NCBI RefSeq assembly: GCF_033958435.1
Contig: NC_134146.1
Coordinates: forward strand, 24,698,501 to 24,762,500
Reading direction: 5' to 3'
Origin: Carettochelys insculpta
Taxonomy: Eukaryota > Chordata > Testudines > Carettochelyidae
Length of the DNA stretch: 64,000 nt
Every line of letters begins with the position of its first letter. The stretch's first letter is position 1. Shown one piece after another: positions 21,487 to 34,359 of this stretch. The translations under genes and the position numbers were made by a program. The notes beneath the pieces were generated by a model. It worked only from the letters and a program-made list of their open reading frames with translations. It had not been told where the DNA came from and did no database searches.

Positions 21487-21975
21487 TTATTGCTTGTAGA
21501 ATGTTTCCCCTTATATTTCTTTCATTCTCTCAAATAAGAAAATACTCTTTCCATCTTCCTTAGCAGAACAAATGAAAAACCATCCACGATGACGCAAGAA
21601 AAGCACAAGGAAAGGAGGGAGAACTACAGGTATCACTGCACTAGAAATCACACATGGTTATATGGTTCCTGTTGGTGGCAGAAGCATTAGTGCGGATGTC
21701 AGATGAGGATTAATTCTAGCCTAGGATAAGCGGACACAAGAACTGCTGTAAATAAGTAAGGGGCATGCTGAAAAAGTCTAAGAAAATGCTGAGGTAGGCT
21801 AAGACCAGAAAGGGACTCAAACTCATAGAAAACAAAACAAGGCAGCATTACACAGATGCCTCAAAGCTTTTTGTTGATAATTCGAATACATGTTTTCCAG
21901 TTCTTAGTAACACATCACAAGAGCAGCTGTTCGGCATATAACATCTTTGTTCCCTAATGAATAAATATGTTACTG
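21487..21975. other. Non-coding, nothing recognised
   Basis: No repeat ends or exon signature. Confidence 0.5.
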
Positions 21976-21978
21976 ACA

Positions 21979-22660
21979 GGCTACGTCTACACGTGCAGAC
22001 AACATCGAAATAGTCTATTTCGATGAATAACGTCTACACATCCTCCAGGGCCGGCAACGTCGATGTTCAACGTCGACGTTGCTCAGCCCAACATCGAAAT
22101 AGGCGCAGCAAGGGAACGTCTACACGTCAAAGTAGCACACATCGAAATAGGGATGCCAGGCACAGCTGCAGACAGGGTCACAGGGCGGACTCAACAGCCA
22201 GCCGCTCCCTTAAAGGGCCCCTCCCAGACACAGTTGCACTAAACAACACAAGATCCACAGAGCTGACAACTGGTTGCAGACCCTGTGCCTGCAGCATAGA
22301 TCCCCAGCTGCTGCAGAAGCAGCCAGAAGCCCTGGGCTAAGGGCTGCTGCCCATGGTGACCATAGAGCCCCGCAGGGGCTGGAGAGAGAGCATCTCTCAA
22401 CCCCCCAGCTGATGGCCGCCATGGAGGACCCAGCAATTTCGACGTTGCGGGACGCGGATCGTCTACACGGTCCCTACTTCGACGTTGAACGTCGAAGTAG
22501 GGCGCTATTCCTATCTCCTCATGAGGTTAGCGACTTCGACGTCTCGCCGCCTAACGTCGAAGTTAACTTCGAAATAGCGCCCGACGCGTGTAGACGCGAC
22601 GGGCGCTATTTCGAAGTTGGTGCCGCTACTTCGAAGTAGCGTGCACGTGTAGACGCAGCT
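21979..22660 (+). mobile_element. MITE family B copy 2, 682 bp
   Basis: Begins GGCTACGTCTACACGTGCAG and ends GTGCACGTGTAGACGCAGCT. The flanking ACA at 21976-21978 and 22661-22663 is a 3-bp duplication. It is almost identical to copy 1 (three residue differences over the 121-codon shadow frame), apart from 29 bp missing in the left arm. It retains GCCGCCATGG (ATG at 22421) and the same GTCTACAC box series. High CpG content in an AT-rich, CpG-poor neighbourhood points to recent insertion. Confidence 0.9.
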
Positions 22661-22663
22661 ACA

Positions 22664-25600
22664 GTGTCCTGATGCTGAATTACGTCTTTTTTACAGTATC
22701 TGCTTCCTCTGATTGGACAGTAATTACTCTCACTATGCTGTGCTCCTGTGCTCCTTTGTGATCCCTTTGGATCTCCTGACAACTTTCTTCCTGGAAGAAA
22801 GCAAGAGTTAGACCTGTCTGGACTAGTGAGCCATTAATAAATGAATACCAGTTTAAGGTACTGCACAATACATAGTTACTCAAAAAAAATCTATAAATTC
22901 TGAGATCAAGGTGTTTCTGTCATTCCAGGCTTGGTACATATGTAATTCTAGAAACCCTAACATTGACAAAAAACACATGGGTAGCTCTTGAAACTGTTAT
23001 TAACAGGAGAAACATAGTAAGCCACTGGGGAGATCTGTCTGACTTCTTCTCTCTTTAGAGAGCTGTGAAATGCATGGATCAATGAAGAATCACCATCTAC
23101 AAATAGCTACTGCAATCAATTAAATATATGTACTAGAATGATCCCACCCAACCTTTGCCTAAAGTAAGAAACGTAATGGATAATCAGGCTCCTAAATAGA
23201 AATGGCTTAATGTTTCTAAGTGCTGAGCACTGGCAAATCTCATGGAAGTCAGCGTGGGAGTCACAGGAAAGTAGCACCTTTGAAAGTCAGGCTGCTTTTA
23301 TTAAGGTCCTAGGTAAGGACTTCAGCATCTAACAGTAGGAGTGAAACATTTGCTTGTTGTGTTATAGTGTTACTCAAGCTGCCACCAGAGAGATATTTGT
23401 ACCTTGATTTTGTTGTTCAACACATTCAGGTAGACGTCTGTATGGAAGTATGAAACAGTGGCCAAAGTTTGGAGGTCCTTACTGAGCTTTTATGTATTGA
23501 TTTCTGGGAGTGTTTTGACTGAATAAGGAGTGTGGCCCTGGGCCCAGTGGGCAAATTCTATTCTGTCATATGTGCAAATGCAAAGTAATGATCTTAACAT
23601 CATTTGCATTAGCCCAGATTTGTAGGGGATGCAAATAAGAACAGAAACTGGGAGTTGCTGTTCTGTGACCAAGAAGAGTTAGCTCCAAACCATCACAAAT
23701 GGGGGCAAAGTAAAAGCACAGGCTGGAGCACACACATTGCCAGCAAGAATTCAAAGACCTGTCTGCCAGTCCAAGGAGGGAAAATCCCAAGATCACCTTC
23801 TGAACACAGAGCTTTCAGGTCACCGTTGCAGTGCTTGAGGTGTTTATGCCTGTATGAGGAAGACACCGGGGCCACATTTTATCAGAATTGTGTAACGAAG
23901 GCCATGACATTGGTAATCATGTGGGAAGAAGGCCAGAGAGTGTTACTTCCATGACATTAAGCAGATGTCTGTGTTATCTATCGCCATAGACATTAATATT
24001 AATTGAGTTTAAGCAGGTGAATAATGGATGGGGAAGGTATAAAGCAGACAGGATCATGGCACTTCTGCAGTGTACTGGCAGCTGGCTGCATGGTGGAGAG
24101 TAAGGTGGGCACCAGAAAGGAATGCAGTAACAAACTTGTCTCCTCTGTGTACCTGGGAACTCCAGAGGCATTGTAGCTCCCTAATGACAGAATGCATCAT
24201 CCATGTAGTGCGTATGTGCTGCTAGTATTCCATGCTGAATGCAGCGCAGGTGTATGTGCAAGCAGCATGATCTAGAATACTTCAGTATAATTATTTGCAC
24301 GAGTAAGAGTCTGGAGAACTGGGTCATTACTAGACTACCAGTTCTAAAAACCAGAATACAGGGTAGGGAGCCAAAATCCCATCCTCCTTCAAAATCAAAA
24401 TGGGGACAGTGTGACTTTAAGAGTCTTGGAATTTCATCCTGTGATCTCCAGTCTGATTCATAATACTGAGAAACATCTTCTCCTGGAGGTATAAACATTC
24501 ATCTAGATTTATAATGGGAACATTACAAAGAGAGTGCAATAGGTATTAAAGATTATACTGATATGCTTAAGATACCAGACAACACACATGGGAAAAAAGA
24601 TATATGGTTAGCTTGAAGCACTGAGAGCAAACACTTCACGATCTTGCCACATGTGTACATCACATAAACAGATGAAAATATGCTATGGTGAAAGCTTGTG
24701 TGTCTACAGTGCACTCAGCGTAAGGGGAATCTATACATCTGTTACAGATTTAAGTATTATTTTCCTTTCCTGTTTGTGACATTGAAGAAATTGAGCATGT
24801 ACATGTAAGAAGTCATATATTAAAGAAAGGATGTGAGGAGGCATAATGTGGATATTAAGGTGAGATGAACAAAAGAACATAAGGAAAAGTGCTGAGCTTG
24901 CTAGAAAAGCACAGATGGATTGGAAACATAGTGAACAATTAGGAAAATGTCCATCTCTCTGATTTCCTTTTTGTAAATAGATTTGAGTGGTAGCCCAAAT
25001 TTTACTAGTTAGGTATCTAAACAAACCTGTTTTAAATGTTAAAAGGGGCCATATATTATATACCAAATAAAACAGGGAGTTTTGTCTAAAGAAAAGGGCT
25101 GTTAAACATTGGATGCTTTTTAAATCTGTAATGTTGCCAATGTCACCAAAGCCGCCTTTTATAGTCACTTCATTCTTCAGATTATACGTGCTCTAGTTTA
25201 TTTGTATAAAGCATCCTTCATGAAAAGTAGCACAAAATGCTTTGCAGACAGAGATACAGAAAGGAGATAACGTTTTACACATATTGCTGCAGTGACTGTC
25301 ATGAAAAACGGGAAAACAATCTATGAAGATGGAGTAGCATAAAAGTAAAGACATCAGAAATGTACAAGAAAGATAGAGTTACTCTTGAAACCTAGCTCCT
25401 GTGTGTGCAGCTGGAGTTGAGGGGAAGGGAAAGGAAATTAGTCGTGTAACAGTGGCACAATGGAAAAGGAACAGAGAGATTTTAAGATGAGATATGAAGA
25501 TAGATAACGAGAGCTCAACTATGCCAAATAATGGTACAAATAAGGATTTTACCAGAAGCAGGGTTAAGTTAAGGTAGAATTCTGGAATTGTTCCAGGAGT

Positions 25601-26694
25601 AATGAGAGAAAAAATTATAGGCAAAGATATTCTGGGAAGAATAAGTTAGACTGAGATTAAGAGTGATTTCAAGCCATGTGACCTTGAGAGTACAGTAAAG
25701 ATGATGACAGATGTCAGAGGAATTGGGTAGAAAGGACTCCTAACCCAGAAGGAGGAGTTCAGTCTTAAAATTGGTTGGTAGTATGACGTTATGTGGGGAC
25801 AGGTTCTGGAAAAAAAAATCGGAACAAACAGATCTAACGAATGTAGGGAAAACTGATGGAGGTGATCGCCTGCAGTGACAGTACACAGCTATGATATTCA
25901 AACTTGAAGATAGCACTGAGATACTCCGGGAGTGCAGGTAAAGTGAAGAGGACAGAAAAGTGCAATGGGACATAGGGGAGCATATAAAAATTTCCCTAAA
26001 CTGTAAACAGGAAGAGAGAGAACTGAAATTCAAATAATGAAAAAGGAGTACTTAAGACATTGAGCCAGCTCTAACCATCTTTCCCATCTTAACCTAGACT
26101 GCAGGTTCTGAAAGGAGGAAGGAGTGGCGTACTGAAGAAAGAACATGCAACTGTCACTTGGTTGGATGAGCCTACAACTAGGCCTCTGCTAACTCGAAAA
26201 GCAAATTCTGGCCAGCGAGAATTATGGATAAAACAGTCAGGAGATGAAATATTGCCATTCAGAGCTGCATTCGTTTTCTAGATTCTGGATAATTTTTGTT
26301 AATAGATTTAAGCAGTCAATGTAGAAAGCAGTTTTTTTTTTCTTGTTTTGGCTTCTAAGTACTTGACCCTTTCTCATTGACCATCTCCCTTGTTTGTTTA
26401 TCAAAATCATGGAAACAGGATTAATTTGTCCATTGTCTTCCAGTGCAGTCATGTAAAGGACTACCTAAGAGATGAATTTGGCCATAGACACCAACTGATT
26501 CTTACAGAGATGAAAAGAATTCTGTCGTGTAGTGTGAAAGTGTATATATAATTTTGGATATTACTTCAGAGCAGGTTTGCCAAGGGTCACAATCTTATTA
26601 TTTGTTTAGAAAATCCTAGTCCAATTTAAGGGAAAGTGAACTGATATATTTGCTATGAAGCTGTGTAAAATTTGCAGTTTCATCTGGTTCTACT
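22664..26694. other. Non-coding; possibly very old LINE debris 24.7-26.1 kb
   Basis: I recognise no element ends. Between about 24730 and 26060 the + strand is unusually purine-rich with AGGAGG/GAGAAGG runs. This gives long minus-strand frames (145 and 97 codons) without domains. It could be degraded L2-like sequence, but I cannot show it. Confidence 0.4.
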
Positions 26695-27976
26695 GTGGCA
26701 ACAGGTGGGATTCATTCAGACCGGGGATTCATAGTAAAACAAAAAGGTAGGGGGAAGCCTGATTGGTCAGCATTTCAGATAATATTCATAGGAAGCCCTG
26801 CAGGGCAGGGGGAGGTATTTCCACCTTGCTTCAGGTGGGTGAGAGGCAACATTTCAAGTCCCCTGCCTTACCTCAGGCAGGTGCTGGGGAGAATTAGCTC
26901 TTCTTAGGGTCTAGCCAGAGGTCCAGGCAAAAGCAAACCCATATCTTTAGGCAGTCCCCAGCCCTAGCTCATGGTGGGACAGCACACATCAAAGGCGGGG
27001 GCCCATGCCCTGATGCAAGGTGGGGCAGCAAACACACAGAAGAGCGCTAGCTCTGGAGCAAGGCAGGGCAACAAACAACAATCTTCAGGTGGCCCCCGGC
27101 CCTGACTCAGGGCAGGGCAGCACATGTCCAAAAAGAAGCTCACACTCTGGTGCAAGGCAGAGCAGGCCCAGGCCCTGGTGCAAGGCAGGGCAGCAAACCC
27201 ACAGTCTTTAGGCGGCCCCAGATCCACCTCAGGGTGGGGTAGCAAACAAACAGGCAGAGAAGGGGGAAGACCGCCATCCAGCAAGTGGGTGGTGAGTGGG
27301 TGGGGGGAATGCAGACCCACCCATCCCACTGCGTCCCAGCCCAGGGGCTCTAGTGACAGCAGTAGCCAGCTATGTGGGTCAGCATAGAGTCCAGACTTCA
27401 ACACACTACCTAAGGATCATTAATGGCCCTCTTACCCCTGGGCTACTCCTGGTTTCCCCACAGCACGTACCCAAAATCCCTGCAACATCTCAGGGCTCAC
27501 AGGGTATCAGTTCCAGCTGGGGTCCAGTGGAGTACACTGCCCCAGGCTGGCTTGGGGTGCAGGCAGAGTGGATACACTGCTTAATCCTCTGGGTCTGGCT
27601 GGTCTGCTCTAGCAGACAGGTTCCTCTGGAGTTAGTAGGGTGTCAGGACCTGCAGGGGCCCAGACAACCCAATCCAGGCCTTAGCCTCACTTAGCTGGTC
27701 CTCTGCCTCCCAGAGTCCAGAGTTATCTTCTAGGTTCCCCTGCGGGCTGGCCCCTGGCAGAGTCCTCAGGCTGCTAAGCAGGGAGCACAGAACAATTGTC
27801 TAGTTCCTCTAGATACTCGGTTTCAACTGAGTCCTCAGGCTGGGCTGTTATAGGCCTGGTCCCACCTCCTGACTTCCAGTCAGGTGACTGGGAGGGGCCA
27901 GGCTCTACACAAAATGGCTGCCGGAAGGGGTCCTCCCTTTCTGCATATTGGAGGGTGGCCATCCCACCCTGCTACA
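26695..27976. mobile_element. GC-rich LTR-like or inverted-end element
   Basis: Begins TGTGGCAACAGGTGGGATTC and ends CATCCCACCCTGCTACA. The reverse complement of the end (TGTAGCAGGGTGGGATG) pairs with the start apart from a small gap, so the block is bounded by TGT..ACA inverted ends, as LTRs and some DNA elements are. The middle (26930-27260) repeats GGGCAGCAAAC, CAGTCTTTAGGC and CCCTGACTCAGGGCAGGG at irregular 40-80-bp spacing. Composition changes sharply at both borders. I found no clean target duplication and no polyadenylation signal, so solo LTR versus DNA element is undecided. Frames of 132-146 codons inside have no domains. Confidence 0.45.
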
Positions 27977-30207
27977 TAGACATATTCAAATATATGCAAT
28001 TATTGCAAATCTGCTACTGTCCAGCTCCTGCAAATTCCATGTGTGTTTGTGTTATGCAGTAATGAACAACTGTAGTGGTAATGGAAGTTGAGGAGGTGAA
28101 GGTGCTGGGAGGGGTCCTTAGTTCCCAATGGGAGTTGAAGATGTGGAGATGAAGGGGGACGAAGCCCTTCCCAGGGGACAGTTAGGCAATCAGGTGCCTA
28201 TATACCTTTGAGGTTTTGGAGCTTAGCACTTCACAGGCCCCCAGGATATCAAATAGTAGATATTTTACTAACAAGATTGAAAGCACGTGTAATAGCGGAC
28301 TGCCTCTTTCAGTGTAGACTTAGATTCATGATGGTAGAATAGCACCAAATCCATGAATCCACAGTGACAGCTGTACACTTAGCACCATGATGCTGCAGGC
28401 CCAAAGGATATATGTAGCCTGCATCTACAAACCTTGGAAAAAAGAATTAAATCAGCAAAATGAAAAACAAACAAACAAAAATGAGGCATACAAATGAGCT
28501 GGCTACTCTAAAACACAGATACAATAATTATTTCAGTCTTTTGCTTAAGGGTGTACCAACTGTTTACAATTTATTGTGTGGCAAGCTGGGTGTTCTCATT
28601 TCCCTCATGGTTCAGGAGTCAAAAACATATGCTACCTTTAGTAATGAACTCTTCCAAGATTTGAAACTATCCATATTCATGTCACAAGAAATGTTTACAC
28701 GAGAGCAAATGATCCAACATCAAAATAAATCAGTAACATCTCCAAGTTTATATTTTCATATGCTTCTTTGGCATAATAAAGCAGGGGAAAGGCTGCTGTT
28801 GTGAAAAAGTAGTTTAATTAAAAACAACAAAAAACTTTTTCAGAAATCGTGGCCATCGGAAAGCAATGCAGACTAGTGCATAGCTTTACCATATTCTGAA
28901 GATTTATCATCTATCAATAGAAGCAAGGAAATATAATATAATTACATACAGTACACACCTTGCATATTTTCCATGTTGTGTGCATAAATTACACATTCAT
29001 TTTCATAATTACAGTAACATTTCTAGTTTTAACATACACTGCTATTAACTCCTGGATACCAGTGAGTCTGTGTCTGTCAAGGCTACACTCTAGTTGCATT
29101 TTCTTTCTGTAAATTTATGTAGTTACCAAATGTAGAGGCTTAATGGAGATCCATAGACTAGAATAGACTCTCCAAAGCAGAGTATTGCAGGTATAGCATA
29201 GAGTAATTTTTTCCTGATATTTTACTCAGATGTTAAGGTCTTGGTTTAATGATGGTGGTGCATGTTATGGATAATATAAAAAGTAAGTCCTGGATATGTC
29301 AGGAAAGAGGCTAATTTCACCCCTCTTGCATGGAAGAGGGACACAGCTGTTTGCACTGAGTTGCACACTGAGTGAACTTTCAGGATAGCCAGCTGTGGGG
29401 ATTTAATTGATTCATCCAGCACATTATAAAGGTAGGTGCTGTGGCAAGCTCAGAGTAGGCAGTGATTTGGGGGTAGTGGTGGCTATTTAGAAAGCTGTAG
29501 TTGAAAGCACCACAAAACTGAGGAGTTTGATGAGCGTGTGCTTTATTTTAAATCCTTGTTTTGGGCTTGGTTGATGCAAGCCAGGTGTTATACCTTGACT
29601 CTGAGTTTTGGCTGATGGTAACCCTGCTGTATTTGTTTGGGCCTTAGAGAACGGCTTTTGCATTTCTGTATTACTTGCCATGAAATGCAGCACAACTATA
29701 TTTGGTCTTGAGCTGCAAGTCCTCTGAGTGCAGTAGGGGAGTCCTCTCTTCTGGTACAAAAGGGAAATAAAATGAGCTGAAAAGTATTCTTTAGTCAATG
29801 ATGTTAGGTTCAATATGGGGTCTCTATGTACAATTCTGAGAGCTGTACTATACAAGGCATCAGACTAGTGGTTCTGCTTTGTCTTCCTCTTGGCCTTAAG
29901 CATCTATGAAATTGTCATACTTTATTACACACCTTCCATTCCAATACACTTTACAGGCTTGAAAGATGAATTACTTCCCGTACTGGTGAAAGGTAGCCTA
30001 TTGATGCAGTTAGGAAGCCATTACAGGCTCAGTTGGCCCCTGAGCCTCAGCAACGTTACCAAATCAGAGCTTCTTGCTTAGAAGTGTGATCTAGACCTGC
30101 GTTTAGGGTCTTTGGGCAAAACTGCTAAAAAGAGAGTTTTGAATTGCATGGACATAAAAACTCACTAAGAACTTTTGTAAGAATAAGGGTTTACTCCAGC
30201 ACCCTAA
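27977..30207. other. Non-coding, nothing recognised
   Basis: The 122-codon minus-strand frame at 29487-29855 and the 114-codon + frame at 28460-28804 show no domain, signal peptide or splice context that I can support. Confidence 0.5.
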
Positions 30208-30210
30208 GGC

Positions 30211-30403
30211 CAGTGTTCCTATATTTTCTTTATCTATGGTGGAATAAATTTTATGTGAACCAAGGCATTTGTGGATGTGCACCACCAATAGAAACACATG
30301 CTGCTGGCTGTATATGGCTGCTGGTGTTCTGCTGATCAGATGGCCAGCACCTCAATCCCTCTTGGGGGTGGCTGCCCAAGCCCTCTGCTTACAAGGAAAA
30401 CTG
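30211..30403 (+). mobile_element. hAT MITE family 1, copy 2
   Basis: Starts CAGTGTTCCTATATTTTC and ends TTACAAGGAAAACTG. The interior ATGTGCACCACCAATAG .. CACATGCTGCTGGCTGT .. GCTGATCAGATGG .. CTCTGCTTACA matches copies at 16542 and 42131. The flanks CCTAAGGC and ATTAAAAC match only at 4 of 8 positions, so the duplication is decayed. Confidence 0.75.
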
Positions 30404-30753
30404 ATTAAAACCTCCTTCACTGATTAGCCTTTCCTAGTTGGCTGTTGCTTTCTGCTTGTTTCTCAGTGGTGTTGTGCAGCATGGTGATAATTTATGATAT
30501 TTGGGGTTTATCAGGGTGAAAGTTTTGGGGTCAATGTAAAATAATCTTAAACTGATTCTTATTTTGACTGATCAGGGGAGGCTACCAGCTTTGCCATGAA
30601 AGGACTTTAGAAATGGTTTCCAAATATCACTAAGCCTACTATTCTTGACTTGCAGCCTTTGTGTTAGGCTATTACAAGTGCCCATTTGGATTATTAATGC
30701 TGGTCATTCTTCCTTTGCTACTTCTATAGTAGGCTGCTAGTGCTGCCATATTG

Positions 30754-31065
30754 CAGTAAACTCTTTCATATCTAGCATTCTATTATCCAGAACTCCCAAA
30801 TAAGAGGCATTTCAACCATAATTAAATTTTAGTCACGTTTTCCATAAGTACAGAATAGTGAAAATAAAAACAGCAAATACAGTATAAGTTTACACTGTAC
30901 AATACTACTGTTGTTAGTAAATAAAGTACTCTGCATGCATTTTTGTTTAACATCTAATCTTGTTCTTCTCTAGTGTTATGCATTGCTAGGTATACCTCTC
31001 TATTATTCAGAATATTTGACTATCTGGCAACCTTCCAGGTCTGCTGGGTATGAAAGAGTTTACTG
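30754..31065. mobile_element. Tigger/pogo-like MITE, 312 bp
   Basis: The terminal inverted repeats CAGTAAACTCTTTCATATC and GGTATGAAAGAGTTTACTG are nearly perfect. Inside are ATTATCCAGAACTCC and ATTATTCAGAATATTTGAC, the TTATCCRAA-like subterminal motif of Tigger elements. The right flank is TA and the left is TG, consistent with a TA target duplication that lost one base. No coding. Confidence 0.8.
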
Positions 31066-32939
31066 TAGCTAGTAATTTACTATTCTCCATTCAAAGAGGG
31101 GATGTCTTATGTTTTGGAGAGTGCCCATCAAGAAGCATGCTGCTTCTGCTGCTGCTGCTGAGGAAGGAATGCTTATGGTTAGACAACAATGACCTTGCCT
31201 AGTACTTTATTCCAGAAATTGCATTGCTCCCCATTCCCAGAGCACAGAAGACAGTAGAAGTCACTTCCATGTTAGTTGTGTTTCCCTACACTTACTGCAT
31301 TGCAGCCCTGAATATGTCCATGCCTCGCCATCTCAGTCCACGCTGCTTTTAAATGTGGATGGGATCACTATTAGTAAAATGGGCAGCGTGAGTGTGTTTT
31401 GAATCTTATTCTATTTAAGATTAAGGTCAGATCAGTGAGAGGATTTTTGAACAACTCATGCTACTTATACAGGACATTTATTGATTCAAATTGCCACCAC
31501 AGTATACAATCTGACCAACTCTGGTTTTCCTGCCTGAGATCCAAGGAGATCATGTATCTGCTGCTTTCATAAAGGTTAGCTACTGCCTATCACGTGCCCT
31601 GTCTACTCAGGATGTATGTGCCAAGCAAAGTGTTAATCGTTGGCACAGGGGTTGTTCCAAACGTATGCTGTTTGCTGCACACTAGCCAAAATCCCATGAT
31701 CTTGTAAAATCTGTTCTCAATTCTTCACCTTTAATTTATCATTAGCTTTTATTATTCATTGGTATGTATTGCTCTTGGTGAGTCTGAGGTGCCATCTGCA
31801 GTGCAAGGCAGACAGGGCCAGTACTTGCTTCTCAGTGATATGTAAAATGCAGAGGACAGACGTGATCACTGATGATGATAACCTATTTTCTGAATTAGGT
31901 TAGACAGACTCTAAATAAGTACAGTAAATAAAGGAAACGCCAGAAGGTGGAAATTCCTAGAGGGACCAATTTTTGTAAAATGTAATTTTCACCTTGTCCC
32001 AAAGGCTGATCTATCATCTGTGGCTTTGGGCTCTTTGTACCTTGGGTTAACTGCAGCCAGAGGGCTGGCAGCAGCTTGTTGCTTGAGAACTCCCTGTGTG
32101 TGCCTTTGAATGATAACCTCATAGCCTCCTGCTTCCCTTCAGCTTGTCCTCAGAAGTCCAAGGATCATCTATGTCAACCCCATCTGGACTACAGTGAATG
32201 ATCCTAAACACAGCCTGTTAGAAAATTGAGACTCACTGGAGTTAGTGTAAAATTGTATCTGATCCAACTCCGGATGATAGTTTAGCTGAATACGATACAA
32301 TCTTGTATATATATTTAAATTGATTTATAGATCAATTTTGCAATCTGTGTTCCTCTTCATTCTGTTACAATCTTACATTTGCTTAACATCACAGTATTTC
32401 AGCAGTCCCACTCGGTATCTGTCATCTCTTCTCTCTCCAACCTCCTGCTTAATACTCAAACTTTTGAAGCCACTTAAACTTAAGGTGTGTCCCTGAATTC
32501 CTGTATTACCTGGGGAGACATTGCTAATGCAAATGATGTTCTGCAGCTACACCATAATGTATACTGAGTTAGAATGCCTTGGAAGCACATTAATCTTTGT
32601 CCCATTTCCGGGCCAACCATCATTTTACAGTTTATCATACATAATTAAATTACCTCATCTTTCCAGACCTGCAGTCTTACTATTTTCACTTCCCTCTCAG
32701 CATTTCGTAAGCATCTTTGAACCATTATTTGTATAAATTTTTTTTGTATATGCCTTTTTCAGAATGACATTCATTTATGTGTGAACAGCCCCATCTCCCT
32801 AGGCTTTCCGTGGTGATCTTTATCTGAAGGTCAAGCAAAAGTTTTTGTAACATGCAGAATTTTTTTAAATCATCATTTCCTGTTTCTTATTCCTAACGAC
32901 CTGTATCAAATATGATTGACCAGTGGGTAGTATCTTCCT
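31066..32939. other. AT-rich non-coding, nothing recognised
   Basis: A short GCT triplet run lies at 31146-31160. CACTGGAGTTAGTGTAAAATT near 32236 may be a remnant of the old palindromic repeat. Confidence 0.5.
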
Positions 32940-33725
32940 GGAGTCTGTGGCAGGAGGGGACAGGGGCAACTGGTGTCTGTGGCAAGAGTGGGATGGGGGG
33001 CACTGTTGCCTGTGTTAAGGCATTGCCGGGATGCCCTGCGTTAGGCAGTGGGGGCAGCCAGTGAGCTCCCAGCTTGGTAAGGAGTCCAGTCTAGCCCCGA
33101 CAGTGCGCTGGCAGTGGAGGGAATCTCTCGGGAGGGGGTATGGTAACTGTCACTGAGTGCACAGGCCACATGAGACTTACCTGCGGCAACTCCATGGACA
33201 CGGAGTGAGGGCAGTGGAAGAAGACAGCGTGCATGGCCAGGTTTTATTCCAGCTCCAAGTGGCTGTACTCTGGCCAGATCCCGCCCTGGCTGAGGACTGG
33301 CCACTGTTGGCCTCCTGCTCTGCTAGTGGCCCACTGCAGCCAGAGCTCTTGGTCCCTGCTTCTGGCCAGCAGGAGGGGTGAGCCCACCTGAGACATGGTG
33401 ACTGGGCAGCCAACTGTTTGGGGAGGAGCCTGGGGTGAAGCAGGGAACTCTGGGTGCTGTGCACCAGACCCCCCGCACAAGAGATTGGTAGCAGTCCTAC
33501 AGGGTATGCACTCCCCTCCCCCCATGTTCCCACCAACCCTGCTCAATAGGGCACTCTTACCCGCCCCTCTGTGTAGCCCTCCCTGCCCCCCTTTCTCTCT
33601 GGGTGGCCCTTCCTGCCCCCCTCCTCACAGACAGCAGTCCCACCAGCCCCCTCCACCCACAGGCACCATTTGCCCATGGCCATCCTCCTGACACAGGCAC
33701 CAGTCGCCTTTGCCCACCCTCCTGC
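32940..33725. repeat. GC-rich block with inverted iterated ends
   Basis: The left edge carries units of the form GGGGCAACTGGTGTCTGTGG, GGGGGGCACTGTTGCCTGTG. The right edge, read in reverse complement, carries GGCGACTGGTGCCTGTGTC, GGGCAAATGGTGCCTGTGGG, GGACTGCTGTCTGTG. So related 40-50-bp units face each other across about 600 bp. The interior is GC-rich with three overlapping proline/serine-rich frames on both strands, none with a domain. Most likely a non-autonomous element with subterminal repeats, but I see no clean termini or duplication. Confidence 0.5.
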
Positions 33726-33973
33726 TGTATTTTCACCATTTTTACCAACAATAGCAATCTAGTTGCTCTGTTCAAATACCACATCCTACACCCCAACTGA
33801 TCATTTACAAAGGGAAAATGATACTTCAGTAGAAGCAGGGCAGAAAAAGGATCGTAGTTAACTCTCAGAAGAAAATTTCAGTGAAGATTTTGTGCAATAC
33901 AAATGTTAAAATTCACACATTTCTAATTACAAAATTCTCTGATGTACTTACCCCAGCATACCCAATAGTATTT

Positions 33974-34356
33974 GGCTACATCTACAGGGGCAGCCTCTGT
34001 CGATAAACCTGGGCTTTTGTCAACAAAACTTGCCGAGCGTCTACGTGGTTAAAGCACTCTGTTAAGAGTTTGTCGACAAAACTCAGCTGTTCAGCCAGCA
34101 GTATTATACCTCTTCCCAATTAGGTATAATGCCTTTATCGACAATGTGTTGTCGATAGAGTGCCCGCGGAGACAGTTCTGTTGTCAGAGAGGGCTTCCGG
34201 TATCCCAGCCAGTCCTGTTGGCAGGGCTTCTGGTCAGCCGTTCTGTCAACAGAGTGGCTTGCTCTTTCAAACCGCTTTTGTGTATAGATGAGATCTGTTA
34301 GTAGAGGTACTGCCGAGGTTTCTCTGTTGGCAGTGGCTGCCTGTGTAGATGTAGCC
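33974..34356. mobile_element. MITE family A copy 4, best preserved
   Basis: Ends GGCTACATCTACAGGGGCAG and GCCTGTGTAGATGTAGCC are exact inverted repeats in their outer 12 bases. The flanking TTT at 33971-33973 and 34357-34359 is a 3-bp duplication. The interior holds ATTATACCTCTTCCCAATTA next to GGTATAATGCC as a small central palindrome, and CGACAA / TTGTCGA motifs in inverted orientation. 383 bp, non-coding. Confidence 0.85.
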
Positions 34357-34359
34357 TTT

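Noticed and set aside
24731..25168. 145-codon minus-strand frame, one of the longest in the window
   Set aside because: It comes from a purine-rich + strand stretch, has no recognisable domain and is not flanked by credible splice or promoter signals.
26964..27404. 146-codon minus-strand frame, and 27296-27694 on +
   Set aside because: They are translations of the GC-rich, loosely repetitive element at 26695-27976, and opposite strands are equally open.
33177..33536. 119-codon and neighbouring proline/serine-rich frames on both strands
   Set aside because: They lie in a GC-rich repeat block where stop codons are rare by composition. No domain seen.
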